DNA of 64,000 nucleotides from positions 1 through 64,000 of the forward strand of contig JACKQF010000011.1 in the NCBI GenBank assembly GCA_024232965.1. The letters are read 5' to 3'. How positions within the stretch are numbered: the first letter of the stretch is position 1; the number at the start of each line of letters is the position of its first letter. Shown piece by piece: positions 1 to 7,625 of the stretch. The position numbers and the translations under genes were made by a program. Origin of the DNA: Verrucomicrobiaceae bacterium (lineage in GTDB: Bacteria; Verrucomicrobiota; Verrucomicrobiia; Verrucomicrobiales; Verrucomicrobiaceae). The notes under the pieces were generated by a model, which did no database searches, was not told the origin of the DNA, and saw only the letters and a program-made list of their open reading frames with translations.

Positions 1-1
1 T

Positions 2-460
2 GGTGCGGCTTCCAAGACTTCCGTGTGGTTCCTGCGCCTTGGACGCGAGTGTGTGGAGTTCCTCTTCGGCAACGGTCAGACCATCCGGCTCAATGAGACC
101 TGGGAACTGGAAACCGTGTACGACGACAACGGCAACCCCTACAAGGCCTACACCAACTGGATGAAGGGCCGGGTCGGGATGCGTCTTGCCAACAAGAACT
201 GCGCGGTGCGAATCAAGAACGTTGAGGAAACCGGCACCAACAAGAAGACCCTCAACGACACGCTGCTCTATGCGGCATACGAGAAGTTCACAGAGTTCGG
301 CTTCGAGCCAACCCACATCTTCATGAACGGTCGCTCCCGTGAGCAACTGCGCAACAGTCGAACGGCGACCAACAGCAACGGCACTCCTGCGCCACTGCCC
401 ACTGAATGGGAGGGCATCCCCATCATCCGCACGGCCTCGATCGCCAATGACGAGTCCTGA
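2..460 (+). CDS. Phage major capsid protein, C-terminal part (5' truncated by window edge)
   Basis: The frame is open from base 2 with no need of an internal start, so this is the C-terminal ~152 residues of a longer protein. The end reads as a capsid protein: a stretch around a TH-IFMNGRSREQLRNSR segment followed by a short loop and a closing EGIPIIRTASIANDES, which resembles the C-terminus of major capsid proteins of the Bordetella phage BPP-1 type. Its neighbour to the right resembles the BPP-1 cement protein, which supports the call. It forms the icosahedral shell. The start codon lies outside the window. Function is inferred from family resemblance and synteny. Confidence 0.7.
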   Translation, partial: GAASKTSVWFLRLGRECVEFLFGNGQTIRLNETWELETVYDDNGNPYKAYTNWMKGRVGMRLANKNCAVRIKNVEETGTNKKTLNDTLLYAAYEKFTEFGFEPTHIFMNGRSREQLRNSRTATNSNGTPAPLPTEWEGIPIIRTASIANDES

Positions 461-496
461 TTCACTCCACGGCAACCCTTCAACACCGACCTGATT

Positions 497-889
497 ATGC
501 ACTCTCTGAAAGACGCTTTGCTCATTCGCACGCTCGCCCTGCCTGCCGCAGGCGCTGCTGCCAACACCGATCGGATTGATCTTGGCCAGGCACCTCCCAA
601 CGAGTTTCGTTTTGAGGTGGAACTGGATCTGCCTGCTTTGCCATCGCTGGCTGATACCAAGAAAGCCACGATTGTTCTGGAGGACTCGGCAGACGGCACC
701 ACCTTTGCAGCCATTCCTGGTCTGGCAGCCTTGGAGGTTGCAGGGGCGGGTGGCACGGGGGCGGAAGCAATCAATCGACGCCTACGGTTGCCTGCCGACG
801 TTCGGCAGTATTTGCGGGCCAATGTGACGGTGGAAGCCGCAGCCGGCGACAACACCGCCCAGAGCCTCACGATGGCATTGGTGTTTTGA
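497..889 (+). CDS. Bbp16-like capsid cement (decoration) protein
   Basis: A 130-residue protein starting 36 bp after the capsid gene. It has an N-terminal ALLIRTLALP segment, then a TDRIDLG motif, a beta-rich middle with VLEDSADGTTFAAI, a glycine-rich GAGGTGAEA turn, and a RRLRLPADVRQYLRANV segment near the end. This pattern and size fit the Bbp16-type cement proteins that stabilise BPP-1-like capsids. Such proteins are needed in equimolar amounts with the capsid protein, and a strong terminator directly after this gene would allow the capsid-cement pair to be expressed above the downstream genes. Role inferred from resemblance and position. Confidence 0.6.
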   Translation: MHSLKDALLIRTLALPAAGAAANTDRIDLGQAPPNEFRFEVELDLPALPSLADTKKATIVLEDSADGTTFAAIPGLAALEVAGAGGTGAEAINRRLRLPADVRQYLRANVTVEAAAGDNTAQSLTMALVF

Positions 890-923
890 TGAATTCCTGG
901 GGCGTGGGCCTCGGGTTTGGGTG

Positions 924-962
924 GCGGCCTCCCTGGCTTTCGGGCAGGGGAGGCCGCTTTTT
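924..962 (+). terminator. Rho-independent terminator after the capsid-cement pair
   Basis: A 10-bp GC stem (GCGGCCTCCC with GGGAGGCCGC) encloses a 14-nt loop and is followed directly by TTTTT. It sits 34 bp after the cement gene and before the reverse-strand gene, so it ends the capsid transcript. Confidence 0.85.
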
Positions 963-983
963 CCTGTGCATTTCGATCCGCCC

Positions 984-1481
984 CTAACGCCTCGTCCTCA
1001 TAATCTCAGGCAACGATTCTATGGCGACGCTCAGAGTCGGGCAGTCTGCGATTTCAGCAAAGAATGCGGGGCAGCAATTCAATAGTGCAGGTGAAGGGCG
1101 CGGAAAGTCCATGGGTGAGTTGATGAACTCGTCTTTAACCGGCAAATCGAGTTGGGTGAGGTCCAGCTCCGTCACCAGACGAGTAGAAAAGTGACGAAAG
1201 TACTGCTGCATTGATTCAGGATCGATGGCACACAACTCCACAAAAAATTTGGCAGCAGTTTTTCCATTGTCCAATGAATAACAGATCACTCCCAAAAGGG
1301 TCTCAAAAGGCATTCCAAAGCCGACCTTCACTTGGCGAGAATCAAGTGCATGATTGTGAAAGGCAGGCAGTGATATTGTGCGCTTTCGGAGTTCCAACTG
1401 TTGTCCCCAGAGTCCACCCATAATGTATCTATCGAGGGTATCGTCTTTGGTTTGAGGGTCAATTCCTTTGTCTATTGACAC
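984..1481 (-). CDS. Hypothetical protein, reverse-strand cargo gene in the late operon
   Basis: A 165-residue protein on the strand opposite to all neighbouring phage structural genes. The start used here is GTG; no better start precedes the MGGLWG methionine. The sequence has mixed hydrophobic and charged segments (for example KVGFGMPFETLLGVICYSLDNGKTAAKFFVELCAID), no signal peptide and no clear membrane span. I recognise no family. Base composition is visibly less GC-rich than the flanking tail genes. Lone reverse genes of this kind between structural genes are typical of morons, which are often expressed from the lysogen, but no promoter is evident. It converges on the cement-gene terminator and diverges from the next forward gene. 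Confidence 0.6.
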   Translation of the reverse strand: MSIDKGIDPQTKDDTLDRYIMGGLWGQQLELRKRTISLPAFHNHALDSRQVKVGFGMPFETLLGVICYSLDNGKTAAKFFVELCAIDPESMQQYFRHFSTRLVTELDLTQLDLPVKDEFINSPMDFPRPSPALLNCCPAFFAEIADCPTLSVAIESLPEIMRTRR

Positions 1482-1494
1482 ACAGCCAAAGCTG

Positions 1495-1797
1495 ATGAGC
1501 CGCTACGACGAAATCGCCGCCGATTTGACCGAGGTATTTGATGAGATCGCCCAGCCCGTGGGGTGGAGCGGGGCGATCTATCCCGCTGTGGTTGCGGATC
1601 CCAACATTAGCCTGGACCTGCAGACCGGCGGGTTCCTGCCTCAGGCGGAATTCCTGGTGAAGCTTCGACGCGCGGCACTCCCGGCGGTGCCCGCATTGGG
1701 ACAGTTCATTACCATTGAGGGCCTCGCTTACCAGATTAGCGGGATCACCGACAAACCTGCCAGTCCTCTCATCATCCTCCAAGTTGCCCGATCATGA
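1495..1797 (+). CDS. Putative phage head-tail joining protein
   Basis: A 100-residue protein starting MSRYDEIAADLTEVFDEIAQ. A TTG codon 27 bp upstream would also be in frame, but the ATG is preferred because it avoids running into the divergent gene. After a helical N-terminus there is a beta-rich part (GAIYPAVV, EFLVKLRRAAL, LGQFITIEGLAYQISGI) of the kind seen in small head-tail attachment proteins related to lambda gpFII. Its stop overlaps the next start as ATGA, so the two are translationally coupled. The position between capsid and tail tube genes fits. Exact family uncertain. Confidence 0.55.
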   Translation: MSRYDEIAADLTEVFDEIAQPVGWSGAIYPAVVADPNISLDLQTGGFLPQAEFLVKLRRAALPAVPALGQFITIEGLAYQISGITDKPASPLIILQVARS

Positions 1798-2183
1798 ACA
1801 ATAGTGCTGTGGAACAGGCCCTTGTTGAATGGCTGTCAGCGGCCGGGGTATCCGCCCCTGTCCAGGCTGGCAGTTCCGCTGAGCAAGTCGCCAACGACGG
1901 GCCGACAGTCATTGTGAGCGTGCCGGAGATACAGCACGTAGTTGGGCCACTGCACCGGGCCACGGTGAACTTGATTGTATCGGCCCCGGCCTATCAAACT
2001 GAGGTGGCAGTGTATCGAGGGGTGGTCCAGGCTGTTCGGGTGGCCATCGCCAATGGACTGGCCTCGGCGTTTGATGGTGTTGGGATTGAGTATGCGGGAC
2101 TGCATGTCAGCGAGAGCACTGAGCAGATAGATGACAGCAGATGGATCAATGTTTTGGCCACAACTCTTGGATTCGCGAGATAG
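1794..2183 (+). CDS. Putative tail terminator / minor tail protein
   Basis: A 129-residue protein beginning with an ATGA overlap to the preceding gene. It has an N-terminal helix (VEQALVEWLSAAG), beta strands around PTVIVSVPEIQHVVGPLHRATVNLIVSAP, and a later helix VYRGVVQAVRVAIAN, the alternating layout of tail-terminator proteins (lambda gpU type) that cap the tail tube and join it to the head. The histidine-rich PEIQHVVGPLHRAT strand resembles the conserved beta strand of that fold. Gene order, after head-tail joining and before tube genes, fits. No decisive motif is visible. Confidence 0.5.
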   Translation: MNNSAVEQALVEWLSAAGVSAPVQAGSSAEQVANDGPTVIVSVPEIQHVVGPLHRATVNLIVSAPAYQTEVAVYRGVVQAVRVAIANGLASAFDGVGIEYAGLHVSESTEQIDDSRWINVLATTLGFAR

Positions 2184-2203
2184 TCGTGATGACCGCGTTC
2201 CTG

Positions 2204-2656
2204 TTATCGCCGAAGCCCAGGCGCACCTCCCTGTAGACCGTTCACTGACTCGCCTAGCGAATCATTGTCGAGTCGAGAAAAGTAGGAGGCATAAAAGCTT
2301 TCTTCCGAGGGTAATCCGCTCAACACAGCACAGAACTGCTTGGTGAGATCGGTGTCACTTGGTATGTCCTGAATAGCGTTCGGAAAGAACTGGTTTGAGA
2401 TCCCGGATGGGACGTCAATCACTCGAATAGCATCGACCGTAGGCTTTATGGTACGATCAACAAGACAAACAAGGCGGTTTACTCCCCCACGTGGCCCTAT
2501 TTGCACCTGAGAAATTAGGAGAAACCGACCGATTGTCTTGTGTCCCGTAAATCGTCTGTGACCGCGACCAGACCGCAAGATAACACCATTGTTTGGAATT
2601 AGCTTGGCTGATTCAATGGCAAAGTCGTAAGCTTCTAAGAGTGATTGCGGTGTCAT
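2204..2656 (-). CDS. Hypothetical protein, second reverse-strand cargo gene
   Basis: A 150-residue reading frame from MTPQSLLEAYDFAIESAKL. The same frame stays open 84 bp further upstream, but that would overlap the start of the divergent tail gene, so the internal ATG was chosen. The middle contains a basic GRGHRRFTGHKTIGRFLLI stretch followed by VNRLVCLVDRTIKPTVDAIRVIDV; the end is rich in serine and acidic residues. No signal peptide, membrane span or known motif. Composition is more AT-rich than its neighbours, as with the first reverse gene, suggesting a separate origin from the structural genes. Function unknown. Confidence 0.55.
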   Translation of the reverse strand: MTPQSLLEAYDFAIESAKLIPNNGVILRSGRGHRRFTGHKTIGRFLLISQVQIGPRGGVNRLVCLVDRTIKPTVDAIRVIDVPSGISNQFFPNAIQDIPSDTDLTKQFCAVLSGLPSEESFYASYFSRLDNDSLGESVNGLQGGAPGLRR

Positions 2657-2729
2657 AGTTTTCTTCAGGGTGTCGAGATGACCACCCCCGTCAATATTTC
2701 GTATTGGTTGACACCTTCTCCCCGGTGTC

Positions 2730-3050
2730 ATGCCCGCCACCTTCGGAGTTGAAAACCTCTTCGGTCTGACCGCCCCTGCCGGTGGTCACGTCCAGGAATC
2801 CTCGTCGGAATCCAGCATCGAGGTTGCCACCATCCGTAATGCGTCCGGGGTGACAGTCAAAGCCGTGCCAAAGCCTCTGGTCACCAAGACGGTGACGCTC
2901 AAGGGGAAAGGTGACGCCTCGCTCGCCTCGGTGGCTGCGGGTGCTTTTGTTGCCGACACGCTGCGGATAACTTCCGCCAAGCAGAGCGAATCCAACGACG
3001 ACTTTCCCGACTTCGAAGTCACTGGAATGGCCTACTCCAATCTCACCTGA
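2730..3050 (+). CDS. Putative tail tube subunit, copy 1
   Basis: A 106-residue, beta-rich protein. Its second half (TLKGKGDASL, then LRITSAKQSESNDDFPDFEVTG) aligns with the protein encoded by the next gene (SIKGRGDLPA, then TLITSVKEGQKNDDWNTWECSG), so the two are diverged paralogs. Small beta-barrel proteins at this place, upstream of chaperone and tape-measure genes, are usually tail tube subunits. Starts at ATG, 73 bp after the divergent reverse gene. The tail-tube assignment rests on gene order and secondary-structure style only. Confidence 0.5.
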   Translation: MPATFGVENLFGLTAPAGGHVQESSSESSIEVATIRNASGVTVKAVPKPLVTKTVTLKGKGDASLASVAAGAFVADTLRITSAKQSESNDDFPDFEVTGMAYSNLT

Positions 3051-3053
3051 TTT

Positions 3054-3383
3054 ATGCCTGTCACCCTCAATGCCATCGGCATCCAGTCCGTTGACCTTAC
3101 GCTTGCCGAAAGCGTGGAAGTGTCGCGCAAGGTCGAGACCAAACCCCTAATCGACAAGGATGGGCGCTTTGCTGACGGCAAGGCCTTTGATCCAACCGGG
3201 GATTTCAGCATCAAGGGGCGGGGCGATCTTCCCGCAGGCGTCACCGTGGGCACCGACGGCGGGCTGGCCGTCGCCGGAATCAGTGGCGGCGTTACCCTCA
3301 TTACGTCGGTCAAGGAAGGTCAGAAGAACGACGATTGGAACACCTGGGAATGCAGCGGCCAGCATTGGCCCGGAGCTTCGTAA
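3054..3383 (+). CDS. Putative tail tube subunit, copy 2 (paralog)
   Basis: A 109-residue protein starting 3 bp after the stop of the previous gene. It shares with it the K-G-K/R-G-D motif and an ITS..K....NDD..... block near the C-terminus, which shows a tandem duplication followed by strong divergence. The N-terminus (IGIQSVDLTLAESVEVSRKVETKPLID) forms predicted beta strands and the glycine-rich middle gives a turn. Either copy could be the major tube subunit and the other a cap or decoration protein. No domain recognised directly. Confidence 0.5.
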   Translation: MPVTLNAIGIQSVDLTLAESVEVSRKVETKPLIDKDGRFADGKAFDPTGDFSIKGRGDLPAGVTVGTDGGLAVAGISGGVTLITSVKEGQKNDDWNTWECSGQHWPGAS

Positions 3384-3389
3384 CGCCTC

Positions 3390-3845
3390 ATGAAAGAAGG
3401 ACAACAAGTGCTGTTTTTGCGGGATGATCAGCCCCCGCTCAAAAGCGACCTCACCAACCTGGTTGCCGCTGCCCTGGTCTGTGGGTTTGAGTTCGCCAGC
3501 AAGAAGCCGCTGCTCGACACCTTGGAAGAGGTGGACGGCCAGCCAAAGCGCGCGGTCACGTGGAGTCTGGACGGGGCCGGCAAAGCCGCGTTCCGGCCCA
3601 AGTTTCAGGAAGGCACCTTCGACCTGGCGGAGTTTAGGCGGTGCTTTGAGAGCCTCGACTGGTGCCGGGCCAACCCCGACCACCCGATAGCCTATCTCCG
3701 CGCCTTCAGCGATGCGCTCGGTTCGTTGCGCAACGAGCTCAAGGCCATGAAGCCGCTGCTCATGATCCGCAAAGGCAGGCGCTTCGCCCTCATCCCGCAG
3801 GATGCCGACCCGGCCAAGAAGGCCGAACTCCTTGCCATGCTCTGA
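3390..3845 (+). CDS. Hypothetical phage tail-region protein
   Basis: A 151-residue mostly alpha-helical, charged protein between the tube-like genes and the chaperone pair. It contains a helical segment SDLTNLVAAALVCGFEFASKKPLLDTLEE and a C-terminal lysine-rich MKPLLMIRKGRRFALIPQDADPAKKAELLAML. Spacing to both neighbours is short (6 and 9 bp), so it belongs to the same transcript. I recognise no family; an accessory tail-assembly role is possible from position. Confidence 0.5.
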   Translation: MKEGQQVLFLRDDQPPLKSDLTNLVAAALVCGFEFASKKPLLDTLEEVDGQPKRAVTWSLDGAGKAAFRPKFQEGTFDLAEFRRCFESLDWCRANPDHPIAYLRAFSDALGSLRNELKAMKPLLMIRKGRRFALIPQDADPAKKAELLAML

Positions 3846-3854
3846 TTCCCTCCC

Positions 3855-4268
3855 ATGAAAACCGACCCCCGAACTCCAGAACTTGAAGCTGCCTTTGCCG
3901 AAGGCCCGGCCCAAATTGGCGAGCTCCGCCTGCGGTCGCTTTCCTTTGGCACCATCAACCTGTGCCGGCAACTGAACCTCTCGCTCTTTCTCGATGAGCA
4001 GGTGGAATTGCCTGAGGAGGAGAAGCAGCGCCAACTCGTGGCGTTTGCCTGGGTCCAGTCCGCGCCTTTGTCTGAGGTGCTCGAGGCGGTGCGCACCGGA
4101 AAGGTCCAGGAGCGCCTGGATGCGTTCGCCTTCTCACTGTCCATCGGCATGCTTCCGGCACTGATGGCGGAAGTCTCGCGCATCTCCAGGCTCGCTGCCG
4201 CGGCGGCTGTGGAAGTGATGCCCAAACCCGGTGACCGGGACGATGAGGGTGCTCCCCCAAACTGCTAG
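3855..4268 (+). CDS. Tail assembly chaperone (lambda gpG-like short product)
   Basis: A 137-residue, helical, acidic protein directly upstream of a second short frame in the -1 phase and one gene before the tape-measure gene. That layout is the hallmark of lambda-type tail assembly chaperones, where most ribosomes make the short G product and a few slip to make G-T. The frame ends at a TAG at 4266, only a few codons after a CCCAAAC heptamer in the correct reading phase. The protein has long helices (EKQRQLVAFAWVQSAPLSEVLEAVRTGKVQERLD). Chaperones of this type coat the tape-measure protein during tail assembly and are absent from the finished virion. Confidence 0.65.
   Translation: MKTDPRTPELEAAFAEGPAQIGELRLRSLSFGTINLCRQLNLSLFLDEQVELPEEEKQRQLVAFAWVQSAPLSEVLEAVRTGKVQERLDAFAFSLSIGMLPALMAEVSRISRLAAAAAVEVMPKPGDRDDEGAPPNC
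4256..4262 (+). promoter_or_regulatory. -1 programmed ribosomal frameshift site (CCCAAAC)
   Basis: The heptamer is in the right phase for X-XXY-YYZ slippage: zero-frame codons are CCA (4257-4259) and AAC (4260-4262), preceded by a C. After slipping, reading continues from 4262 without a stop to 4498. Another CCCAAAC at 4221 is out of phase. Position is just before the short frame's TAG, as in lambda G/T. Confidence 0.75.
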
Positions 4269-4498
4269 AGCCAGGGTGGACAGCGTCCATCGTGTTCACC
4301 CTGGCGCGCGAAACCGGCTGGCCTGAGGCCTTCATTCTGTGGGAACTGCCCCTGCCAAGGGCACTGCAATACTATCACTGCGCCCTCCGCGCTTCGCTTG
4401 CGTGGACAGTGGCACCGAGTGAGCCGGCCATGGATCAGTTCCATCGGTTGGAGGCGCTGGCCGCGCAACTGACCGTTGACGAGGAGGACGGGGCATGA
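4262..4498 (+). CDS. gpT-like extension read by -1 frameshift (G-T fusion product)
   Basis: This frame is open from the slippery site to a TGA at 4498 and contributes about 78 residues, giving a fusion of roughly 214 residues with the upstream chaperone frame. An ATG-like start at 4292 (GTG) exists but has no ribosome-binding site, so frameshift entry is the better reading. The peptide has a helical, tryptophan-containing segment (RETGWPEAFILWELPLPRALQYYHCALRASLAW), similar in style to T domains that contact the tail tube. Its stop overlaps the start of the next gene by 4 bp (ATGA). Inferred from layout; no experimental proof. Confidence 0.65.
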   Translation: MLEPGWTASIVFTLARETGWPEAFILWELPLPRALQYYHCALRASLAWTVAPSEPAMDQFHRLEALAAQLTVDEEDGA

Positions 4499-5145
4499 TC
4501 CAGGAGTTCAAGCTCAACACCAAGGCGTTCATGGAAACTGCGGCGCGCTTCCTGGCCACTTCGAAGCGTGATGCCCTGGTGGTGATGAAACAGCAGGCCA
4601 AAGGCATCATCAAAGAGGTGATCGCCATCACTCCGCCCGGCGGTCCGAACATCCCTTCCGGGAAGGCCCGGGCAAGAGGGGCCGCCAAAGTGAAGGCCGA
4701 CATTCTCAAGGTGGTGCGTGGTGTGACCCCTGAGCGTGCCAAGCAACACGATGTGGCCTCATTGGTCGAGTCCAGGCGGGTCCGGGGCCGGGTTCCCTCA
4801 GAAGTCGTTCCACGCATCCTGGTCCCGCGGGACAAGCTCAAGGCCTACATCAAGGCCAAACAGCAGCGGGTGGGTTTTCTCGCCTCGGGATGGAATGTGG
4901 CGGCGGCCAAGTTGGGCCTCAAACCCCAGGCATGGGTGTGGCGCAATACCGGCCCGGGTGCAATGGAGGTGATCGTCACGGACAAGGACATTCAGATTCG
5001 CGCCACCAACGCGGTGCCCTACGCATCGGAAATGTCCAAGCTGCGCCGCCGCCTGCAGCAGGCCCTGCACATGCAGCGCAACAAGATGGAGCGGCAGTTG
5101 CGCCACTTCCTGGCCAAGACCGCAAAGAAAGCCGGATTCAAATAA
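4495..5145 (+). CDS. Hypothetical tail protein between chaperones and tape measure
   Basis: A 216-residue, very basic and helical protein beginning with an ATGA overlap to the chaperone extension. It is rich in lysine and arginine (GKARARGAAKVKADILKVVRGVTPERAKQ, then KLRRRLQQALHMQRNKMERQLRHFLAKTAKKAGFK). The N-terminal half resembles the general style of HK97 gp10-like or minor tail proteins with an alpha-helix plus ITPPGGPNIPSGKAR loop. Its place between chaperone and tape-measure genes is slightly unusual, since these two are normally adjacent. Function uncertain. Confidence 0.5.
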   Translation: MIQEFKLNTKAFMETAARFLATSKRDALVVMKQQAKGIIKEVIAITPPGGPNIPSGKARARGAAKVKADILKVVRGVTPERAKQHDVASLVESRRVRGRVPSEVVPRILVPRDKLKAYIKAKQQRVGFLASGWNVAAAKLGLKPQAWVWRNTGPGAMEVIVTDKDIQIRATNAVPYASEMSKLRRRLQQALHMQRNKMERQLRHFLAKTAKKAGFK

Positions 5146-5150
5146 CCGTC

Positions 5151-6932
5151 ATGGCATCCATCACTGCCGAACTCGCCCTGGAGATTTCCAAGTTTCAGTC
5201 CTCGCTCAAGCAGGCGCAGGACTCGCTCAAGGGCTTTCGCGCCCACGCACAGCAGCAGGGTGCCGGGTTGGGACAATCAATGTTTGCCGGTGTGGGCAAG
5301 GCCGCGGCCGGACTCGGGGCGATGGTGGCCGGAGCGCTCGCGGCGGTAGGATTGGGCAAAGTCGTTTCGAGCGCCCTGGACCGGGCGGTCAGCGACGAGC
5401 AGCTTCAAGTGAGCTTCGACGTGTTGGTGGGCGATTCTGCGCAAGCAAAGGAGACCATCGAATCGCTTCGTCGTCTCGGGGCGGAAACCCCCTTCGAGTT
5501 TCCCGAGCTGGCCGAGGCTGGCAAGAAGCTCATCGCCTTTGGCGAGGGTGCCGATTCCGTCACCGGGACGCTGCGGCGGATCGGTGACGTGTCCAGCGGC
5601 ATCCAGGCACCGATTGGTGAGATCGCCGAGATTTATGGCAAGGCGCGGGTTCAGGGGAGGCTGTTTGCGGAGGACATCAATCAGCTCACCGGTCGCGGAA
5701 TCCCCGTGATCCAAGAGTTTGCGCGCCAGCTCGGCGTGACTGATGCGGAGGTGAAACAGATGGCGAGCGACGGCAAACTCAGTTTCACCAATCTGGAGCA
5801 GGCGTTCATCAGCCTGACGTCCGAGGGCGGCAAGTTTGGGGGCATGATGGCGCGGCAAAGCCGCACCGTTGGCGGACTGTGGTCCACGGTAAAAGACAAC
5901 GTCGGTGAAGTGCTGCTGGCGTTTGGCAAACCGATCAACGACGCGCTGCGCCCCATGCTCGATGCTGCCATCGAACAGGTGGGCGCGCTCAAGGAAGCTG
6001 CGGCACGGGTGGGCGCCGCTGTGGCGGCCGGCATGAAGGCGGTGGTGGCGATCTTCCAGGAGTTCACGGGGGCCGAGATCGGCAAACTGGCGCTCGATTC
6101 GCTGAGTCTGGCGTTCAAGTCGGCGGTCAATCTGCTGTACAAGGGTTTGGTGGGATCGTTCTTTGCGGCGGTGCAGATGCTTGTGGAATCGGTCAAGAAT
6201 GTCATCACCCTGTTCTCGATCCTCACCACGGAGGACTTCTGGAAAGGACTCGGTCATGTGCTGCTCGGTCTGGCCCGCAGCTTTGGCGCAACGATGCTGG
6301 AGTTCATCGCCCAGGCGGTGGAGAATCTGAAGGCCATCCCGGGAGTGTCCGCGCTTCTGGGGGATGCCGACCAGTTCTTCCGGGATGTGGCCCAGGAGGC
6401 GCGTGGCATGGCCGTGGCTGACTTCACCTCGGGTGCCGATGCCTTTGCACCGCTCATGGAGCGCGTGCAGCAGCGGATGGGACAGACCATGGAAAACGTG
6501 GCCGACGCGTTTCAGGACAATTTCAGGCGTGCGACCACACTCTTCGACACGTCGGAGGAACAGGGCAGGCTTGATGAAGCTGCCCGCCGGGTGCGGGAAC
6601 GGGTCAAGACCAATGAATCGGCGGCGGCTTCGCAAAAACCGGCCACGACACCGGCCGCCACCGCGAATCCGGCGGCAGCGGGAACACCCGTGGCGCCAGA
6701 TCCCGGCAAGCTGCGGGTTGCTCCGGGGTTGTTCGCCTCGGCTGTGAATCTGATCATGGGTCGTTCCGCCAACGAGTTGATCCTGGACGAGAGCAAGAAG
6801 CAGACGGCGAAGCTTGAATCGATTGATCGCAAGCTGGGTGAGATGAACCGCAACCTGGAAAAACCTCCGCCGCAGCGGGCGGTGGTTGCCGCCCCGGTAA
6901 TGCCATTCGACACCGTGGCCAGGTTTGCATGA
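5151..6932 (+). CDS. Tape-measure protein
   Basis: A 593-residue protein from ATG 5151. The open frame extends further upstream inside the previous gene, but ATG 5151 lies 5 bp after that gene's stop and gives a normal N-terminus. Residues ~1-100 form amphipathic and glycine/alanine-rich hydrophobic helices. Residues ~75-240 match the tape-measure domain found in many phages (QLQVSFDVLVGDSAQAKETI, TPFEFPELAEAGKKL, INQLTGRGIPVIQEFARQLG, and ARQSRTVGGLW). Later hydrophobic helices (~380-480) would thread the tail tube and reach the host membrane. A proline/alanine-rich linker precedes a helical C-terminus. The protein sets tail length. It is short for the family, suggesting a tail of modest length. 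Confidence 0.85.
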   Translation: MASITAELALEISKFQSSLKQAQDSLKGFRAHAQQQGAGLGQSMFAGVGKAAAGLGAMVAGALAAVGLGKVVSSALDRAVSDEQLQVSFDVLVGDSAQAKETIESLRRLGAETPFEFPELAEAGKKLIAFGEGADSVTGTLRRIGDVSSGIQAPIGEIAEIYGKARVQGRLFAEDINQLTGRGIPVIQEFARQLGVTDAEVKQMASDGKLSFTNLEQAFISLTSEGGKFGGMMARQSRTVGGLWSTVKDNVGEVLLAFGKPINDALRPMLDAAIEQVGALKEAAARVGAAVAAGMKAVVAIFQEFTGAEIGKLALDSLSLAFKSAVNLLYKGLVGSFFAAVQMLVESVKNVITLFSILTTEDFWKGLGHVLLGLARSFGATMLEFIAQAVENLKAIPGVSALLGDADQFFRDVAQEARGMAVADFTSGADAFAPLMERVQQRMGQTMENVADAFQDNFRRATTLFDTSEEQGRLDEAARRVRERVKTNESAAASQKPATTPAATANPAAAGTPVAPDPGKLRVAPGLFASAVNLIMGRSANELILDESKKQTAKLESIDRKLGEMNRNLEKPPPQRAVVAAPVMPFDTVARFA

Positions 6933-7621
6933 GCAACCCCTTCCAGATGCTGGGCCTGACTGGCAGCCGCGATGAGCGGGGCCTGATCTCGCTGTCGCTG
7001 CCCTGGAATTGCGGCACACTCCCCGAGACACTCTCGGTTGGAAGTGCCAACCCGTTTGGATTGCCAGAGGTGGGTCGCGCCATCAGCCAGCTCGATGATG
7101 GTTCCTACCAGGTCACCATCAACTTCCAGGGCATCGAAGACGCCGAGGGACAGGCGGACAGCTTTGAGTTCGACTCAAGCTTCCGCGAGGAACCCATCGA
7201 GAGCCATCCATCCATCGACCAGATCAAGCGGCAGTATGGCGGCAGCTTGAACAGTGATGGCCGGATCACCTTTCCCGAGAAACTCCCCGGGGCGTCCTCC
7301 GGCAGTGGCGGCTTGAGCGGCAGGCGCACGGGGGCCGGTGACAAGAACCCGATGTTCGGAGTCGCCACCTACCTGGTGCTCAATGCCGTGTTTCGTCACA
7401 CCTACCTGCGCCGCACCATTCCAAATGACCTGCTCAGCAGGGTAGGGACAACCAGTGGCAGCCTTCCAGAGGGGTTTCCAACGCCGCCCGGCCGCAACTG
7501 GCTCATCATGCCCCCAAAAGTGGGGAAGCGCGGCAATGTTTATGAAATCTCGGAGGAATGGATGCTGAGCAAACCCGGGCAGATTTGGCCGGAAGCCATC
7601 TACGGTCTGATTCAACGCTGA
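6929..7621 (+). CDS. Hypothetical distal tail protein
   Basis: A 230-residue protein with ATGA overlap to the tape-measure gene. It is beta-rich with many glycines and prolines, including a GASSGSGGLSGRRTGAGDK flexible stretch around residues 115-135. The C-terminal part (RNWLIMPPKVGKRGNVYEISEEWMLS) ends in a typical beta motif. In siphophages the gene after the tape measure normally encodes the distal tail protein forming the tail-tip ring, but no family motif is recognised here, so this is a positional inference. Confidence 0.5.
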   Translation: MSNPFQMLGLTGSRDERGLISLSLPWNCGTLPETLSVGSANPFGLPEVGRAISQLDDGSYQVTINFQGIEDAEGQADSFEFDSSFREEPIESHPSIDQIKRQYGGSLNSDGRITFPEKLPGASSGSGGLSGRRTGAGDKNPMFGVATYLVLNAVFRHTYLRRTIPNDLLSRVGTTSGSLPEGFPTPPGRNWLIMPPKVGKRGNVYEISEEWMLSKPGQIWPEAIYGLIQR

Positions 7622-7625
7622 CTCC

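Noticed and set aside
4221..4227. First CCCAAAC in the chaperone gene as the slip site
   Set aside because: It is in the wrong phase for -1 slippage (CCC AAA in zero frame).
4890..5150. N-terminal extension of the tape-measure frame
   Set aside because: It overlaps the upstream gene; ATG 5151 follows that gene's stop by 5 bp.
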